Position numbers and translations under genes: made by a program. Positions 32,545 through 41,292 of a DNA stretch of 64,000 nt are shown here, piece by piece (position 1 is the first letter of the stretch; each line of letters starts with the position of its first letter). The notes under the pieces are model-generated. The model searched no databases and was not told the origin of the DNA. It saw nothing but the letters and a program-made list of their open reading frames with translations. The stretch lies in the NCBI GenBank assembly GCA_963710665.1, contig CAVQBC010000005.1:1-64000 (forward strand). The letters are read 5' to 3'. Source of the stretch: CAVQBC01 sp963710665 (GTDB taxonomy: Bacteria; Actinomycetota; Thermoleophilia; Solirubrobacterales; Solirubrobacteraceae).

Positions 32545-33504
32545 TCAACCGGTGAAGATGGCCTCAGGCAGCAGCGCGCTGACGACGTACTGCCCCGCGT
32601 CGACGATCTCGGAGATCTTGAGGTCGACGACGAGGCTCGAGAGCACGTAGGCGTCCTCGGGGGAGAGGCCGTAGCGCGCCTCCAGGTGCTCGATCATCGC
32701 GCGGACGGCGTCCTGCGAGGCCGCGTAGAGGTCGCCGCCCACGCCCGTCGTGCCGTAGAACGCGCCGTGGTCGACGCGCGGCGTGAGTGGACCCGGAGCC
32801 GTGCGGAACTGCGGCGTGCGCACCGAGCGACCGCCCTGGTCGAGCCCGAAGCGCAGGCTCGCGTACATCGGCGCCTCGAGGCCGGTCACGCACACCTCGC
32901 CGTCGCCCTGGCACCCGTGGGCGTCGCCGCAGCTGAAGAGGGCCCCCTCGACCTGCACGGGCAGGTAGAGCGTGGTCCCGCTCACAAGTTGGCGCGTGTC
33001 CAGGTTCCCGCCGAAGGGGCCTGGCGGCATCACGGGCTGCGCGCTCGCGCCCGCCGGGCAGACGCCCATCGTGCCGAAGAACGGCGTGAGCGGGACCTCG
33101 ATGTCCTCGCGGAACAAGAAGGCGTCGCCGCGCGTGAGGTCGAAGATGCGCAGGTAGGGCTCGGTGAATTCGTCGGCGAGCAGGCCGAGGCCGGGGAGGA
33201 TGGCCGTCCATCCCCAGCCCTGCGTGTGGAGGTCGAGGATCTCCACCACCAGCGTGTCGCCGGGCTGCGCGCCCTTGACCGCGATCGGGCCCGCGAGCGG
33301 ATACACGCGGTCCCAGTCCAGGTCGGGGATCACGCTCGCGTCCACGTCCGGGTTGATCTGGTTGTCGCTGACGTCGCGCGTCGTGACCACCACCGTGTCA
33401 CCGGGGTCGATCTCGACGACGGGCGCGTTGCCGGCGTCCCACGCGAAGTGCACCTGATCGGTGGGGAAGTAGTGGGTCTTCGGGCTGTACTGCGTCTCGG
33501 CCAT
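32545..33504 (-). CDS. Acetamidase/formamidase family enzyme
   Basis: A 319-residue protein. The N-terminus YFPTDQVHFAWDAGNAPVVE and following IDPGDTVVVTTRDVSDNQI are typical of the acetamidase/formamidase family, as are GPIAVKGAQPGDTLVVEIL, the active-site segment LFSCGDAHGCQGDGEVC (Asp and His metal/catalytic residues) and VVDLKISEIVDAGQYV near the end. Family members hydrolyse formamide or acetamide. It is a single gene; no other nitrogen-metabolism gene is adjacent. Confidence 0.88.
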   Translation of the reverse strand: MAETQYSPKTHYFPTDQVHFAWDAGNAPVVEIDPGDTVVVTTRDVSDNQINPDVDASVIPDLDWDRVYPLAGPIAVKGAQPGDTLVVEILDLHTQGWGWTAILPGLGLLADEFTEPYLRIFDLTRGDAFLFREDIEVPLTPFFGTMGVCPAGASAQPVMPPGPFGGNLDTRQLVSGTTLYLPVQVEGALFSCGDAHGCQGDGEVCVTGLEAPMYASLRFGLDQGGRSVRTPQFRTAPGPLTPRVDHGAFYGTTGVGGDLYAASQDAVRAMIEHLEARYGLSPEDAYVLSSLVVDLKISEIVDAGQYVVSALLPEAIFTG

Positions 33505-33589
33505 GGGGGCTCCTCCAGTCCGCGCCCGACCCTACCCGCTGGCGCGCCCTGCGGCCAGCGGGCGGTAGTAGCGTCCCGGGCCGCTACGC

Positions 33590-34120
33590 ATGCCGGAGGC
33601 CACCATCCTCAGCCTGGGCGGCGCCACCCCGCGGGTCGCCGACGACGCGTTCCTCGCCCCCACCGCGGTGCTGATCGGCGACGTGACCGTGGAGTCCGGG
33701 GCGAGCGTCTGGTTCGGCGCCGTGCTGCGGGCGGACTTCGACGCGATCGTCGTCGGTGCCGGGAGCTGCATCCAGGACAACGCGGTGCTGCACACCGCCG
33801 AGGGGCTGCCGACGCTCGTCGGGGCCAACGTGGCCGTCGGCCACCTGGCGATGCTCGAGGGCTGCACCGTCGAGGACGGCGCGCTCGTCGGCATGGGGGC
33901 CATCGTGCTCCAGCGGGCGCGCGTCGGCGCCGGCGCGATGATCGCGGCCGGCGCCGTCGTCGGAGAGGGGCGCGAGGTCCCGGCCGGGATGCTCGCGGCC
34001 GGGGTGCCGGCGGTCGTCAAGAAGGAGCTCGACGGCAGCTCCCGCGAGTGGGTGGAGATCGCGGCCCGCGAGTATCAGGCGCTGCAGCGCCGCTACCGCG
34101 CCGAGGCGCGGCCGGCCTGA
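33590..34120 (+). CDS. Gamma-carbonic-anhydrase-like hexapeptide protein
   Basis: A 176-residue left-handed beta-helix protein: VADDAFLAPTAVLIGDVTVE, SGASVWFGAVLRADFDAIVV, then SCIQDNAVLHTAEGLPTLVG and GHLAMLEGCTVEDGALVGMG. The conserved RADFD, QDNAVLHT and VGHLAMLEGC positions hold putative metal ligands. The family includes YrdA/PaaY-type thioesterases and carbonic anhydrases; which activity applies cannot be told. It overlaps the convergent gene by 28 bp. Confidence 0.85.
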   Translation: MPEATILSLGGATPRVADDAFLAPTAVLIGDVTVESGASVWFGAVLRADFDAIVVGAGSCIQDNAVLHTAEGLPTLVGANVAVGHLAMLEGCTVEDGALVGMGAIVLQRARVGAGAMIAAGAVVGEGREVPAGMLAAGVPAVVKKELDGSSREWVEIAAREYQALQRRYRAEARPA

Positions 34121-34548
34121 GCCGCCGCCCGCTGCAACAGCGCGCCGTCGCCCGTCTGCCAGCGGGTGTCGAGCGTCAGCGCGGCGATCCGCCAGCCGCC
34201 GCCGGCGCGCCGCAGCTCGAAGCGGTAGGTGCCCCCGACCACCCACGGGCTGCCGGGATCGCCGGCGAGCACGTGCGTGCCGATGACGTGCGCGGCGGCC
34301 CGCGCCGCGTCGCCGTCGACCTCGATCACCGGTAGGCCGAGCAGGTGCTGGTGGGCGTCGAGGCCGGCGAGCGCGCCCGCCCACTCGGCGGCGAGGTCGC
34401 GGCCGGCGATCTCGTCCGGCGCCGCGCCGGTCAGCGAGCTGTAGTCGCGGCGCACGGTGTCGGCCAGGTGGGCGGCGACGGCGTCCCAGTCGTGCTCGTC
34501 CACGGCCATCGCGAAGCGGGCGAGGACGTCGGCGACCGCTTCGGTCAC
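34093..34548 (-). CDS. SnoaL-like (NTF2-fold) protein
   Basis: A 151-residue protein from GTG 34548, which overlaps the stop of the hydrolase by 4 bp (GTGA). VADVLARFAMAVDEHDWDAV, then YSSLTGAAPDEIAGRDLAAE and the final YRFELRRAGGGWRIAALTLD are the SnoaL_4-type NTF2 pattern. Coupling to the Cys-nucleophile hydrolase suggests the two act on related molecules. Confidence 0.75.
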   Translation of the reverse strand: MTEAVADVLARFAMAVDEHDWDAVAAHLADTVRRDYSSLTGAAPDEIAGRDLAAEWAGALAGLDAHQHLLGLPVIEVDGDAARAAAHVIGTHVLAGDPGSPWVVGGTYRFELRRAGGGWRIAALTLDTRWQTGDGALLQRAAAQAGRASAR

Positions 34549-35525
34549 GAGAGCACCTCCTCGAGCCGGCGCAGGACGTGCCCGACCGCCTCGCTGACGT
34601 AGGGGTCCTGGTCGTAGAGCTCGATGTGGTTGTGGGTCTCGATCCAGACGAGCTCCTTCGGCTCGCCGGCGGCGTCGTAGGCCGCCTGCGCGAGGTCGGG
34701 GAGCAGCGCGGTGTCGGTCGTGCCGTGCACGATGAGCAGCGGCGTGGGCGCGACGAGCGGCGCCTGCCCGATGGCGTTGAACGTCAGGTAGGGCTCGAGC
34801 GAGGCGGCCGTCGTCTCCCACGACCACGTCGGCGCGTGGTCGCGCGAGGTGCGCTCGTAGTAGCTGTAGGCCTCGGGGTTGGGCATGACGGCGACGGGGA
34901 CGTCGGCGCTCAGCCCGGTGGCGATCGTCGGCACGTACTGCGTCTCGCCCGTGCGGCGCTCGCGGTCGCGCAGCTCGTTGACCGCGCGCAGGTAGGCGTC
35001 GAGCCCCTCGGGGCCCATCATGCGCTGCAGCGTGCCGCCGATGTCGTAGCCGCCCGCGATGCTCACGCACGCCGCGAGCCGGCGCTCCCGCGCCGCCGTG
35101 ACGAGCGCGTAGCCGCCGCCCATGCACACGCCCACGGCGGCGACGCGCGCGGCGTCGACGTCGTCGCGCCCCATCAGGTAGGCCGCCGCGTTGACGTAGT
35201 CGGCGATCACCAGCCACGGGTCGTAGTGGAAGCGCGGCTCGCCCACGCTTTCGCCGAAGCCGCGGGGGTCGAAGGTGAGGACGGTGTGCCCGGCGTCGGC
35301 GAAGCGCTCGGCGTAGTGGGGGAGCGTCTGCTCCTTGACGCTCGACACCGGGCCGCACATGACGATCCCGCTCGTCACGTCCGTGGCCGCGGCGCCGGGC
35401 GGGCGGTAGAGGTGGGCGGCGAGCCGGTGCCCGTCGCTGTCGAAGGCGACGGGCTCGCGCCGCTCGGGGTCGGCGACCAGGAGGTCGGCGGGGTTCTCGG
35501 GGAGCCAGTGGTCGGTCGTGCTCAT
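34545..35525 (-). CDS. Alpha/beta hydrolase with cysteine nucleophile
   Basis: A 326-residue protein from ATG 35525. The nucleophile elbow is VGVCMGGGYAL: the catalytic position is Cys, not Ser, as in dienelactone hydrolases. The other triad members appear to be Asp in HGTTDTALLPD and His in ETHNHIEL. The N-terminal strand pair LAAHLYRPPGAAATDVTSGI and the GPVSSVKEQTLPHYAERFA segment fit DLH/XynX-like hydrolases. It is the first gene of a two-gene operon with a SnoaL-like protein, and divergent from the XRE regulator at 35622, which probably controls it. Substrate unknown. Confidence 0.8.
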   Translation of the reverse strand: MSTTDHWLPENPADLLVADPERREPVAFDSDGHRLAAHLYRPPGAAATDVTSGIVMCGPVSSVKEQTLPHYAERFADAGHTVLTFDPRGFGESVGEPRFHYDPWLVIADYVNAAAYLMGRDDVDAARVAAVGVCMGGGYALVTAARERRLAACVSIAGGYDIGGTLQRMMGPEGLDAYLRAVNELRDRERRTGETQYVPTIATGLSADVPVAVMPNPEAYSYYERTSRDHAPTWSWETTAASLEPYLTFNAIGQAPLVAPTPLLIVHGTTDTALLPDLAQAAYDAAGEPKELVWIETHNHIELYDQDPYVSEAVGHVLRRLEEVLS

Positions 35526-35575
35526 GCCCGCCATCGTGCGCCGCGGTGCCCCGGGCATCCAGTGTCGGGCGTTCC

Positions 35576-35592
35576 TGGTATCGCGCGTACCA
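35576..35592. promoter_or_regulatory. Candidate operator between hydrolase and XRE regulator
   Basis: TGGTA (35576-35580) and TACCA (35588-35592) form an inverted repeat with a 7-bp spacer TCGCGCG, in the 96-bp divergent gap. MmyB-type regulators often act on the neighbouring divergent gene, and this dyad is a plausible site. The palindrome is short, so confidence is moderate. Confidence 0.4.
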
Positions 35593-35621
35593 CCCGGCGC
35601 TCAGCCGTCACAATCGGTCCG

Positions 35622-36449
35622 ATGAAGCGCGCCGCCGAGCTGGGGGAGTTCCTGCGCAGCCGCCGCGCGCGCGTGTCCCCGGAGCTCGCGGGGCTCGAGG
35701 GCGGCGCCCGCCGCCGCGTCCCCGGCCTGCGCCGCGAGGAGCTCGCCCAGCTCGCCCACGTCAGCGCCGACTACCTCGTGCGCCTCGAGCAGGGGCGCGT
35801 CGGCCGCCCCTCGCCCGAGGTCGTCGACTCGCTCGCGCGGGCGCTGCTGCTCGACGAGGCCGAGCGCCGCCACCTGTTCCGGCTCGCCGCGGCGATCGAG
35901 CCGCCGGCGGACCACGGCGACGGCGCGCGCGTGCGGCCCGGGCTCGCGCTGCTCGTCTCGAGCCTCGAGCCCTCGCCGGCGGTGCTGCTGAGCCGCCGCC
36001 TCGACGTCCTCGCGCTCAACCCGACGGCCGACGCGCTGCTCGGCCCCTTCGGCGACGAGCGCAACTACGCCCGCCTGGTGATGGGCGACCCCGCCACGCG
36101 CGCGCTGCACGCCGACTGGGAGGAGGCGGCGCGCCAGACCGTCGCGCTCCTGCGCTTCGCGTCCGCCCGCCACCCGGACGACGCGGCGCTGCAGGCGCTG
36201 GTCGCCGAGCTGCGCGCGGGCGGCGACGCGTTCGCCGCGTGGTGGGACAGCCACGACGTCGCGGAGAAGCAGCACGGGGTCAAGCGCTACGTGCACCCGG
36301 TGGTCGGCGAGCTCGCGCTGCACTACGAGGCGGTGCTGCTCGCCGGGGACGGCGACCAGCTGCTGACGATCTACGCCGCCGAGCCCGGCACGCGCGACGC
36401 CGAGCGCCTCGCGCGGATCACCGAGCCGGCGGGCAGCGTCGCGTACTGA
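35622..36449 (+). CDS. XRE-family regulator with MmyB-like ligand-binding domain
   Basis: A 275-residue protein. The N-terminal HTH follows the MmyB pattern: ELGEFLRSRRARVSPELAGL, then RRVPGLRREELAQLAHVSAD and YLVRLEQGRVGRPSPEVVDS. The C-terminal half (VRPGLALLVSSLEPSPAVLL, then RRLDVLALNPTADALLGPF) is the MmyB ligand-binding PAS-like domain. Such regulators usually control a divergent hydrolase or short-chain dehydrogenase; the divergent Cys-nucleophile hydrolase fits. Confidence 0.88.
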   Translation: MKRAAELGEFLRSRRARVSPELAGLEGGARRRVPGLRREELAQLAHVSADYLVRLEQGRVGRPSPEVVDSLARALLLDEAERRHLFRLAAAIEPPADHGDGARVRPGLALLVSSLEPSPAVLLSRRLDVLALNPTADALLGPFGDERNYARLVMGDPATRALHADWEEAARQTVALLRFASARHPDDAALQALVAELRAGGDAFAAWWDSHDVAEKQHGVKRYVHPVVGELALHYEAVLLAGDGDQLLTIYAAEPGTRDAERLARITEPAGSVAY

Positions 36450-36455
36450 CGCCCC

Positions 36456-37028
36456 TCACCGGTGGACCGCCGCCAGCAGCGCCGCGTAGGAGCGGACCAG
36501 CAGCGCGCGCTCGGTGGCGAGCGCCGGGTCGTCCGGGTCGCGGCCGGCGGCGACCCAGCGGTCGGAGACGTCCATCGCCTCCGCGCGCAGGGCGGCGGCG
36601 GGGCGCGCGTCGGCGGGCTCCACCCCGTAGGTGTACGCGTACAGCGTGGCGAGCGCGTCGACCAGCGCCCCGGCCGCGCCAGGCCCGGCCCCGTGCTGGT
36701 TGTCGCGGTGCGCCCGCCACCACTCGACCTCGAGCTCGGCCGCCCGCACCGGGTCGAACGCCGCCCGCTCACTCGCCTTCAGCAGCGCGTAGAAGCGCGT
36801 CATGAGCGCGCGGGCGGCGGCCGGGTCGTTGTCGGGGAACGGCGCCCACTTCTGGTTCGCCCGCAGCACCAGCCATGCGCCGGCCAGCGTCCGCGGCCAG
36901 GTCATGCCGAACGCGGCGCGCACGAGGCCGACCGACGCCCGCAGGAACGCGGCCCACTTGCGGAGGTAGTACGTCTCCCACGCGCGGCACTCGAGCGCGC
37001 CGACCGCCCGCGGGTCGAACGCCCGCAT
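36456..37028 (-). CDS. Conserved hypothetical protein
   Basis: A 190-residue protein, mostly helical. Segments include GALECRAWETYYLRKWAAFL, LVRAAFGMTWPRTLAGAWLV and LVDALATLYAYTYGVEPADA, with aromatic-rich helices. No signal peptide or clear membrane helix (the LRASVGLVRAAFGMT stretch is only weakly hydrophobic). It is the last gene of the CoA-ester operon and 35 bp from its FAD-reductase neighbour. No family was recognised. Confidence 0.6.
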   Translation of the reverse strand: MRAFDPRAVGALECRAWETYYLRKWAAFLRASVGLVRAAFGMTWPRTLAGAWLVLRANQKWAPFPDNDPAAARALMTRFYALLKASERAAFDPVRAAELEVEWWRAHRDNQHGAGPGAAGALVDALATLYAYTYGVEPADARPAAALRAEAMDVSDRWVAAGRDPDDPALATERALLVRSYAALLAAVHR

Positions 37029-37063
37029 CCGCCCCGGCCTCGCGCGGCGCGCCCGCACGGTGC

Positions 37064-38314
37064 TCAGGAGCCCGCGAGCGCGCCCAGGTCCGAGTTCTCG
37101 TCGGCCAGCGCGTCGCGCATGCCGCCGACGTCGCCGCGCCCCGCGATCAGCTCGCGCGCCGCCTCGAGGTCGTCGCCGCGCCCCACGCTGAGCGCCGCCG
37201 CCAGGCGGCCCCCGTCGAGGTAGAAGATCGTGAAGCGCCCGTCGTCGAGCGAGCCGCGGACGATCTCCTCGTCCCACGCGCGCGCCGGCCCGACGTACTC
37301 GAGCGAGGCCCAGTCGGCGAGGTCGGAGAAGAAGTACGGCACGACGTCGTGCGCCTCGGTCTGCCCGAGCATCGCCAGCGCGGCCGTGCGGCCGTGCTGC
37401 TCGGCGACGTCCCAGTGCTCGATGCGCAGCCACTCGCCGCCGTGGACGACGCTCTCGTACTCGCACGAGTCGCCGGCGGCGAACACGCCCGGCGCCGACG
37501 TGCGCAGCGCGGCGTCGGTGCGCACGCCGCCCAGCTCGCCGATCTCGAGGCCCGCGCGCTTGGCGAGCATCACGTCGGGCACGACGCCCGCGCCGACGAT
37601 GACCGCGTCGGCCGCCACGCGCTCGCCCTGCTTGGTCACGACCCCCGTGATGCGCCCGTCCGCGCCCTCGAAGCGCTCGACCTCGTCGCCGCCGCGCACC
37701 TCCACGCCGTGGCGCTCGAGGACGTCCTGGAAGAAGCGCCCCGCCTGGGCGCCGAAGCCGCGCTCGAGCGTCACGTCCTCCTGCATGACGAGCGTGCAGC
37801 GCTTGCCGAGGGTGGTCAGCGAGGCGGCCACCTCGGTCGCGATGTAGGAGCCGCCGACCAGCACGACCCGCTCGGCGTCCTCGACGTCGGAGCGGATCGC
37901 GTCGGCGTTGCCGAGCGCGCGCAGGTAGTGGATGCCCTCGAGATCCGAGCCGTCGAGGCGCAGGCGGCGGATGTTGGCCCCGGTGGCCAGCAGCAGTTGC
38001 CGGTAGCCGACCGTCTCCTTGGTGGAGAGCTTGACCTCGCGCTCGGCGGGGTCGAGCGACATCGCGCTCGTGCGCGTGAGCAGCTCGACGTCGTGCTCGC
38101 CCCACCAGCCGGCGCCGGCGAGCAGGGCGTCCTCGCGCGAGGCGCTGCCCTGCAGGTAGCCCTTCGAGCACAGCGTGCGGTCGTACGGCGGGTCGGGGTC
38201 GCGGCTGACGAGCACGATCGACCCGTCGGCGCCGGCCTCGCGCAGCGTGGCCGCGCAGCGGTAGCCCGCGACCCCGCCGCCCACGATCAGGTGGTCCACC
38301 GTCCGGTCGGCCAT
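37064..38314 (-). CDS. FAD/NAD(P)-dependent ferredoxin-reductase-like enzyme
   Basis: A 416-residue protein. The FAD motif is VDHLIVGGGVAGYRCAATLR, the NAD motif VVLVGGSYIATEVAASL, and the conserved GVFAAGDSCEYES completes the FAD site. The layout and length match the NAD-ferredoxin/rubredoxin reductase family that feeds electrons to Rieske or cytochrome P450 oxygenases. The ATG at 38314 overlaps the stop of enoyl-CoA hydratase (TGATG); a GTG 3 bp earlier is possible. No ferredoxin or oxygenase is in the operon, so its partner may be encoded elsewhere. Confidence 0.85.
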   Translation of the reverse strand: MADRTVDHLIVGGGVAGYRCAATLREAGADGSIVLVSRDPDPPYDRTLCSKGYLQGSASREDALLAGAGWWGEHDVELLTRTSAMSLDPAEREVKLSTKETVGYRQLLLATGANIRRLRLDGSDLEGIHYLRALGNADAIRSDVEDAERVVLVGGSYIATEVAASLTTLGKRCTLVMQEDVTLERGFGAQAGRFFQDVLERHGVEVRGGDEVERFEGADGRITGVVTKQGERVAADAVIVGAGVVPDVMLAKRAGLEIGELGGVRTDAALRTSAPGVFAAGDSCEYESVVHGGEWLRIEHWDVAEQHGRTAALAMLGQTEAHDVVPYFFSDLADWASLEYVGPARAWDEEIVRGSLDDGRFTIFYLDGGRLAAALSVGRGDDLEAARELIAGRGDVGGMRDALADENSDLGALAGS

Positions 38315-39087
38315 CACGCTCCCTTGAACTCCGGCTTGCGCTTCTCGACGAAGGCGCCCATGCCCTCGGCGGCGTCCGCGCTTCCGAACAGCGTGCGGAT
38401 GCCCTCGCGCTCGCGGGCCAGGCCGTCGGCCAGCGGCCGGTCGACGCCCTCGCGGATCGCGAGCTTGATCTCCCCGATCGCCCGCGTCGCGCCGCCCGCG
38501 AGCCGCCCGGCGTAGTCGCGCGTGGCGCTCTCGAGCTCGGCGGCGGGGAGCAGCCGGTTGAGGATGCCCGCCGCGTGCGCCTCGCCCGGGCTGAGCGGGC
38601 GCCCCGTGATCATCAGCTCGAGCGCGCGGCTCGCGCCGATCAGGCGCGGGAGGCGCTGGGTGCCGCCGTTGCCGGGCAGCAGGCCCAGCGTGACCTCGGG
38701 CAGGCCGATCCGGTAGCCGCCGCGGGCGCCGAAGCGCAGGTCGCAGGCGAGCGCGATCTCGAGCCCGCCGCCGAGCGCGTGGCCGCCGATCTCGGCGACG
38801 AACACCTTCGGCACCTCGGCGATGCGCGCGAGCACGCCGTGCGCGGTCTCGATCATCGCCATGTTGCCGTCGACGTCGTTGCCGGTGAACGCCTTGATGT
38901 CGGCCCCGGCGCAGAAGAAGCGCTTGCTCGCGCTGCGCACGATCACCGCGCGCACGTCGTCGTCGCCGGCCGCCGCCTCGACCGCCTCGCCGAGCTCCTC
39001 CATGAACGCCCGGTCGTAGCTGTTGGCCGGGGGCTTGTCGAGGGTGATGAAGCCGAGCGCGCCGTCGCGGCTGAAGTCGACCGCCAT
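38314..39087 (-). CDS. Enoyl-CoA hydratase/isomerase family protein
   Basis: A 257-residue crotonase. The oxyanion-hole segments are RFFCAGADIKAFTGND and EIGGHALGGGLEIALACDL, and both catalytic Glu positions appear to be present (Glu in GGGLEIA and Glu in LPEVTLGLLPGNGGTQRLPR), as in true enoyl-CoA hydratases. The C-terminal FVEKRKPEFKGA is typical. It hydrates 2-enoyl-CoA, here probably an intermediate of the operon's aryl- or branched-CoA pathway. Overlaps the FAD reductase start by 1-4 bp. Confidence 0.9.
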   Translation of the reverse strand: MAVDFSRDGALGFITLDKPPANSYDRAFMEELGEAVEAAAGDDDVRAVIVRSASKRFFCAGADIKAFTGNDVDGNMAMIETAHGVLARIAEVPKVFVAEIGGHALGGGLEIALACDLRFGARGGYRIGLPEVTLGLLPGNGGTQRLPRLIGASRALELMITGRPLSPGEAHAAGILNRLLPAAELESATRDYAGRLAGGATRAIGEIKLAIREGVDRPLADGLAREREGIRTLFGSADAAEGMGAFVEKRKPEFKGA

Positions 39088-39092
39088 GCGCG

Positions 39093-40544
39093 CTACCCGA
39101 GCCCGCCGACGACGACGGACTTCTCCTCGAAGTAGGCCTCGAGGCCCTCCTGGCCGTGCTCGCGGCCGTAGCCGCTCTGCTTCATCCCGCCGAACGGCAG
39201 CTCGTCGTAGCCGAAGTGCAGCTGGTTGACCCACGTCATGCCCGCGTCGACCTCCTGGGCGACGCGGTGGATCGTGCGCACGTCGTTGGTCCACACGGAC
39301 GAGCCGAGGCCGTACTCGGTGTCGTTGGCGAGGTCGATCGCCTCGTCGAGGTTCGAGACGCGCCACACCGGCAGCAGCGGCCCGAACACCTCCTCGCGCG
39401 CGACGCGCCCGTCGAGCGCCGGGTTGGCCACGATCGTCGGCTGCAGGAACCAGCCGGCGTCGCGGTCGGACGGGACGTCGCCGCCGCACACGAGCTCCCC
39501 GCCGCCGTCGAGCGCGTCCTGGAGCTGGTCCATGACCTCGCGGCGCAGGTCCTCGGTGTGCAGCGGGCCGATCCGGATGCGGGGCTTCTCCGCCTTCTCC
39601 CAGCCCTCGCCCGGCTCGTAGCGCTCGACCGAGCCGACGAGCTGCTCCATGAACGCGTCGTAGATCTCGTCGAACACGAAGAGGCGCTTGGTGGCCAGGC
39701 AGCCCTGCCCGCAGTTCCAGAAGCGCGCGATCGAGATGCCGCGGGCGGCTGCCTTGGGGTCGGCGTCGGGGCACACGATCACGGGATCCGAGCCGCCGAG
39801 CTCCATCGTGAGGCGCTTGAACTTGGGCGCCGCCAGCTCGGCGATGTGGCGGCCGACCTCGGTGCTGCCGGTGAAGGCCACGCGCCGGACCGCGGGGTGG
39901 GTCACCAGCGCATCGCCGACCTCGGCGCCGCGGCCGGTGATCACGTTGACGACGCCCGGCGGGATCTCGGCCTCCTGCAGGAGCTCCGCGACGCGCAGGG
40001 TCGCGAGCGGCGTCGAGGCCGCCGGCTTGACCACGATCGTGTTGCCGGCCACGAGCGCGGGGCCGAGCTTGGTACCGAGCAGCGTCAGCGGGAAGTTGTT
40101 GGGGACGATGGCGGCCACCACGCCGACGGGGCGCCGGATCACCATGCCGTACGCCTGTCCGAGCGCGGAGGGGAGCGGCTGGTGGACCCCGCGCAGCTTG
40201 GTCGCGAGGTCCGCGAAGTAGCTCAGGCCGTGGACGAAGTGCTGGACCTCGCCGTTGGCCTCGACGAGCGGCTTGCCCTGCTCGTGCACGAGCGTCTCGG
40301 CGAGCGTCTTGCGGTCGCCCTCGATCAGCTCGATCGCGCGGCGCAGCAGCTTCGCGCGGTCCTCGGCGTCGGTCTTCGACCACTCGCCGAGCGCGCCGGC
40401 GGCCGCCTCCACGGCGCGGTCGACGTCGGCGGTCGTCGCGCTCGGCACCGATTCGATCGTCTGCTCGGTCGCGGGGTCGGTCACCGCCAGCTCCTCGCCC
40501 GACGCGGCGGTCGCGCGCTCACCGGCGATCAGCATCTGGACCAC
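39093..40544 (-). CDS. Aldehyde dehydrogenase family protein
   Basis: A 483-residue protein. The coenzyme-binding region is PVGVVAAIVPNNFPLTLLGT, the catalytic Glu lies in TMELGGSDPVIVC, and the catalytic Cys in FWNCGQGCLATKR. The C-terminal MTWVNQLHFGYDELPFGGMK is typical. It oxidises an aldehyde to acid with NAD(P)+. In this operon the aldehyde may be a product of aromatic-acid or side-chain breakdown; the exact substrate is inferred only from context. Confidence 0.9.
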   Translation of the reverse strand: MVQMLIAGERATAASGEELAVTDPATEQTIESVPSATTADVDRAVEAAAGALGEWSKTDAEDRAKLLRRAIELIEGDRKTLAETLVHEQGKPLVEANGEVQHFVHGLSYFADLATKLRGVHQPLPSALGQAYGMVIRRPVGVVAAIVPNNFPLTLLGTKLGPALVAGNTIVVKPAASTPLATLRVAELLQEAEIPPGVVNVITGRGAEVGDALVTHPAVRRVAFTGSTEVGRHIAELAAPKFKRLTMELGGSDPVIVCPDADPKAAARGISIARFWNCGQGCLATKRLFVFDEIYDAFMEQLVGSVERYEPGEGWEKAEKPRIRIGPLHTEDLRREVMDQLQDALDGGGELVCGGDVPSDRDAGWFLQPTIVANPALDGRVAREEVFGPLLPVWRVSNLDEAIDLANDTEYGLGSSVWTNDVRTIHRVAQEVDAGMTWVNQLHFGYDELPFGGMKQSGYGREHGQEGLEAYFEEKSVVVGGLG

Positions 40545-40593
40545 GAGCCTCTCCTCCCTCGTCGACGGCAGCGGGTCGCGAACCGTATCGCGC

Positions 40594-41292
40594 TCACGCC
40601 AGGCTCCGCCCGCCGCAGGCGAGCAGCACCTGACCGGTCACGTAGCTCATGGCCGGGGAGAGGAGCGCCGCGACGGCGTCGGCGATCTCCCCCGGCTCGG
40701 CCATGCGCCGCATCGGGGACGCGGCGATCAGCTTGTCGAGCACGCGCTCGGGCATGGCGCGCGTCATCTCGCTGCCGGTCAGGCCCGGCGCGATCGCGTT
40801 CACGCGCACGCGCGGCGCGAGCTCGAGCGCCAGCGCGCGGGTGAGGCCCACGAGCCCGCCCTTGGAGGCGGCGTAGTTGAACTGGCCGAAGTTGCCGAGG
40901 TACGCCCGCGAGCTGACGTTCACGATCGCCGAGCCGTCGGCGAGCGCGTCGCGCAGCGCCAGCGTGAGCTCGTAGGCGCCGCCGAGGTTCACGCGCAGGA
41001 CGGCGCGGACGTCGGCCTCCTCGAGCGTGCCGATGCGCCCGTCGCGGGTGATGCCGGCGTTGTTGACGAGGGCGGCCAGCGGCGCGTCGCCCACGCCGGC
41101 GCGCACCGCCGCCCGGCCCGCCGCGTCGGTGACGTCGGCGATCACCGGGATCCCGCCGAGCGCGGCGGCCGCCTCCTCGACGGCGGGGTCGAGGTCGACG
41201 AGGACCACGCGCGCGCCGTCCGCGGCGAGGCGCTCGGCGATCGCGCGCCCGATCCCGCGGGCGGCGCCCGTCACGACCGCGACCCCGGTCAT
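40594..41292 (-). CDS. Short-chain dehydrogenase/reductase (FabG-like)
   Basis: A 232-residue classical SDR. The cofactor motif is VVTGAARGIGRAIAERLAA, the conserved ALVNNAGITRDG, the Ser in VNVSSRAYLG and the catalytic YAASKGG are all intact. The C-terminal MSYVTGQVLLACGG is typical of FabG/hydroxyacyl-CoA dehydrogenases. In this operon it probably oxidises a 3-hydroxyacyl-CoA made by the hydratases. Its start (ATG 41292) overlaps the preceding degenerate SDR by 4 bp. Confidence 0.9.
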   Translation of the reverse strand: MTGVAVVTGAARGIGRAIAERLAADGARVVLVDLDPAVEEAAAALGGIPVIADVTDAAGRAAVRAGVGDAPLAALVNNAGITRDGRIGTLEEADVRAVLRVNLGGAYELTLALRDALADGSAIVNVSSRAYLGNFGQFNYAASKGGLVGLTRALALELAPRVRVNAIAPGLTGSEMTRAMPERVLDKLIAASPMRRMAEPGEIADAVAALLSPAMSYVTGQVLLACGGRSLA

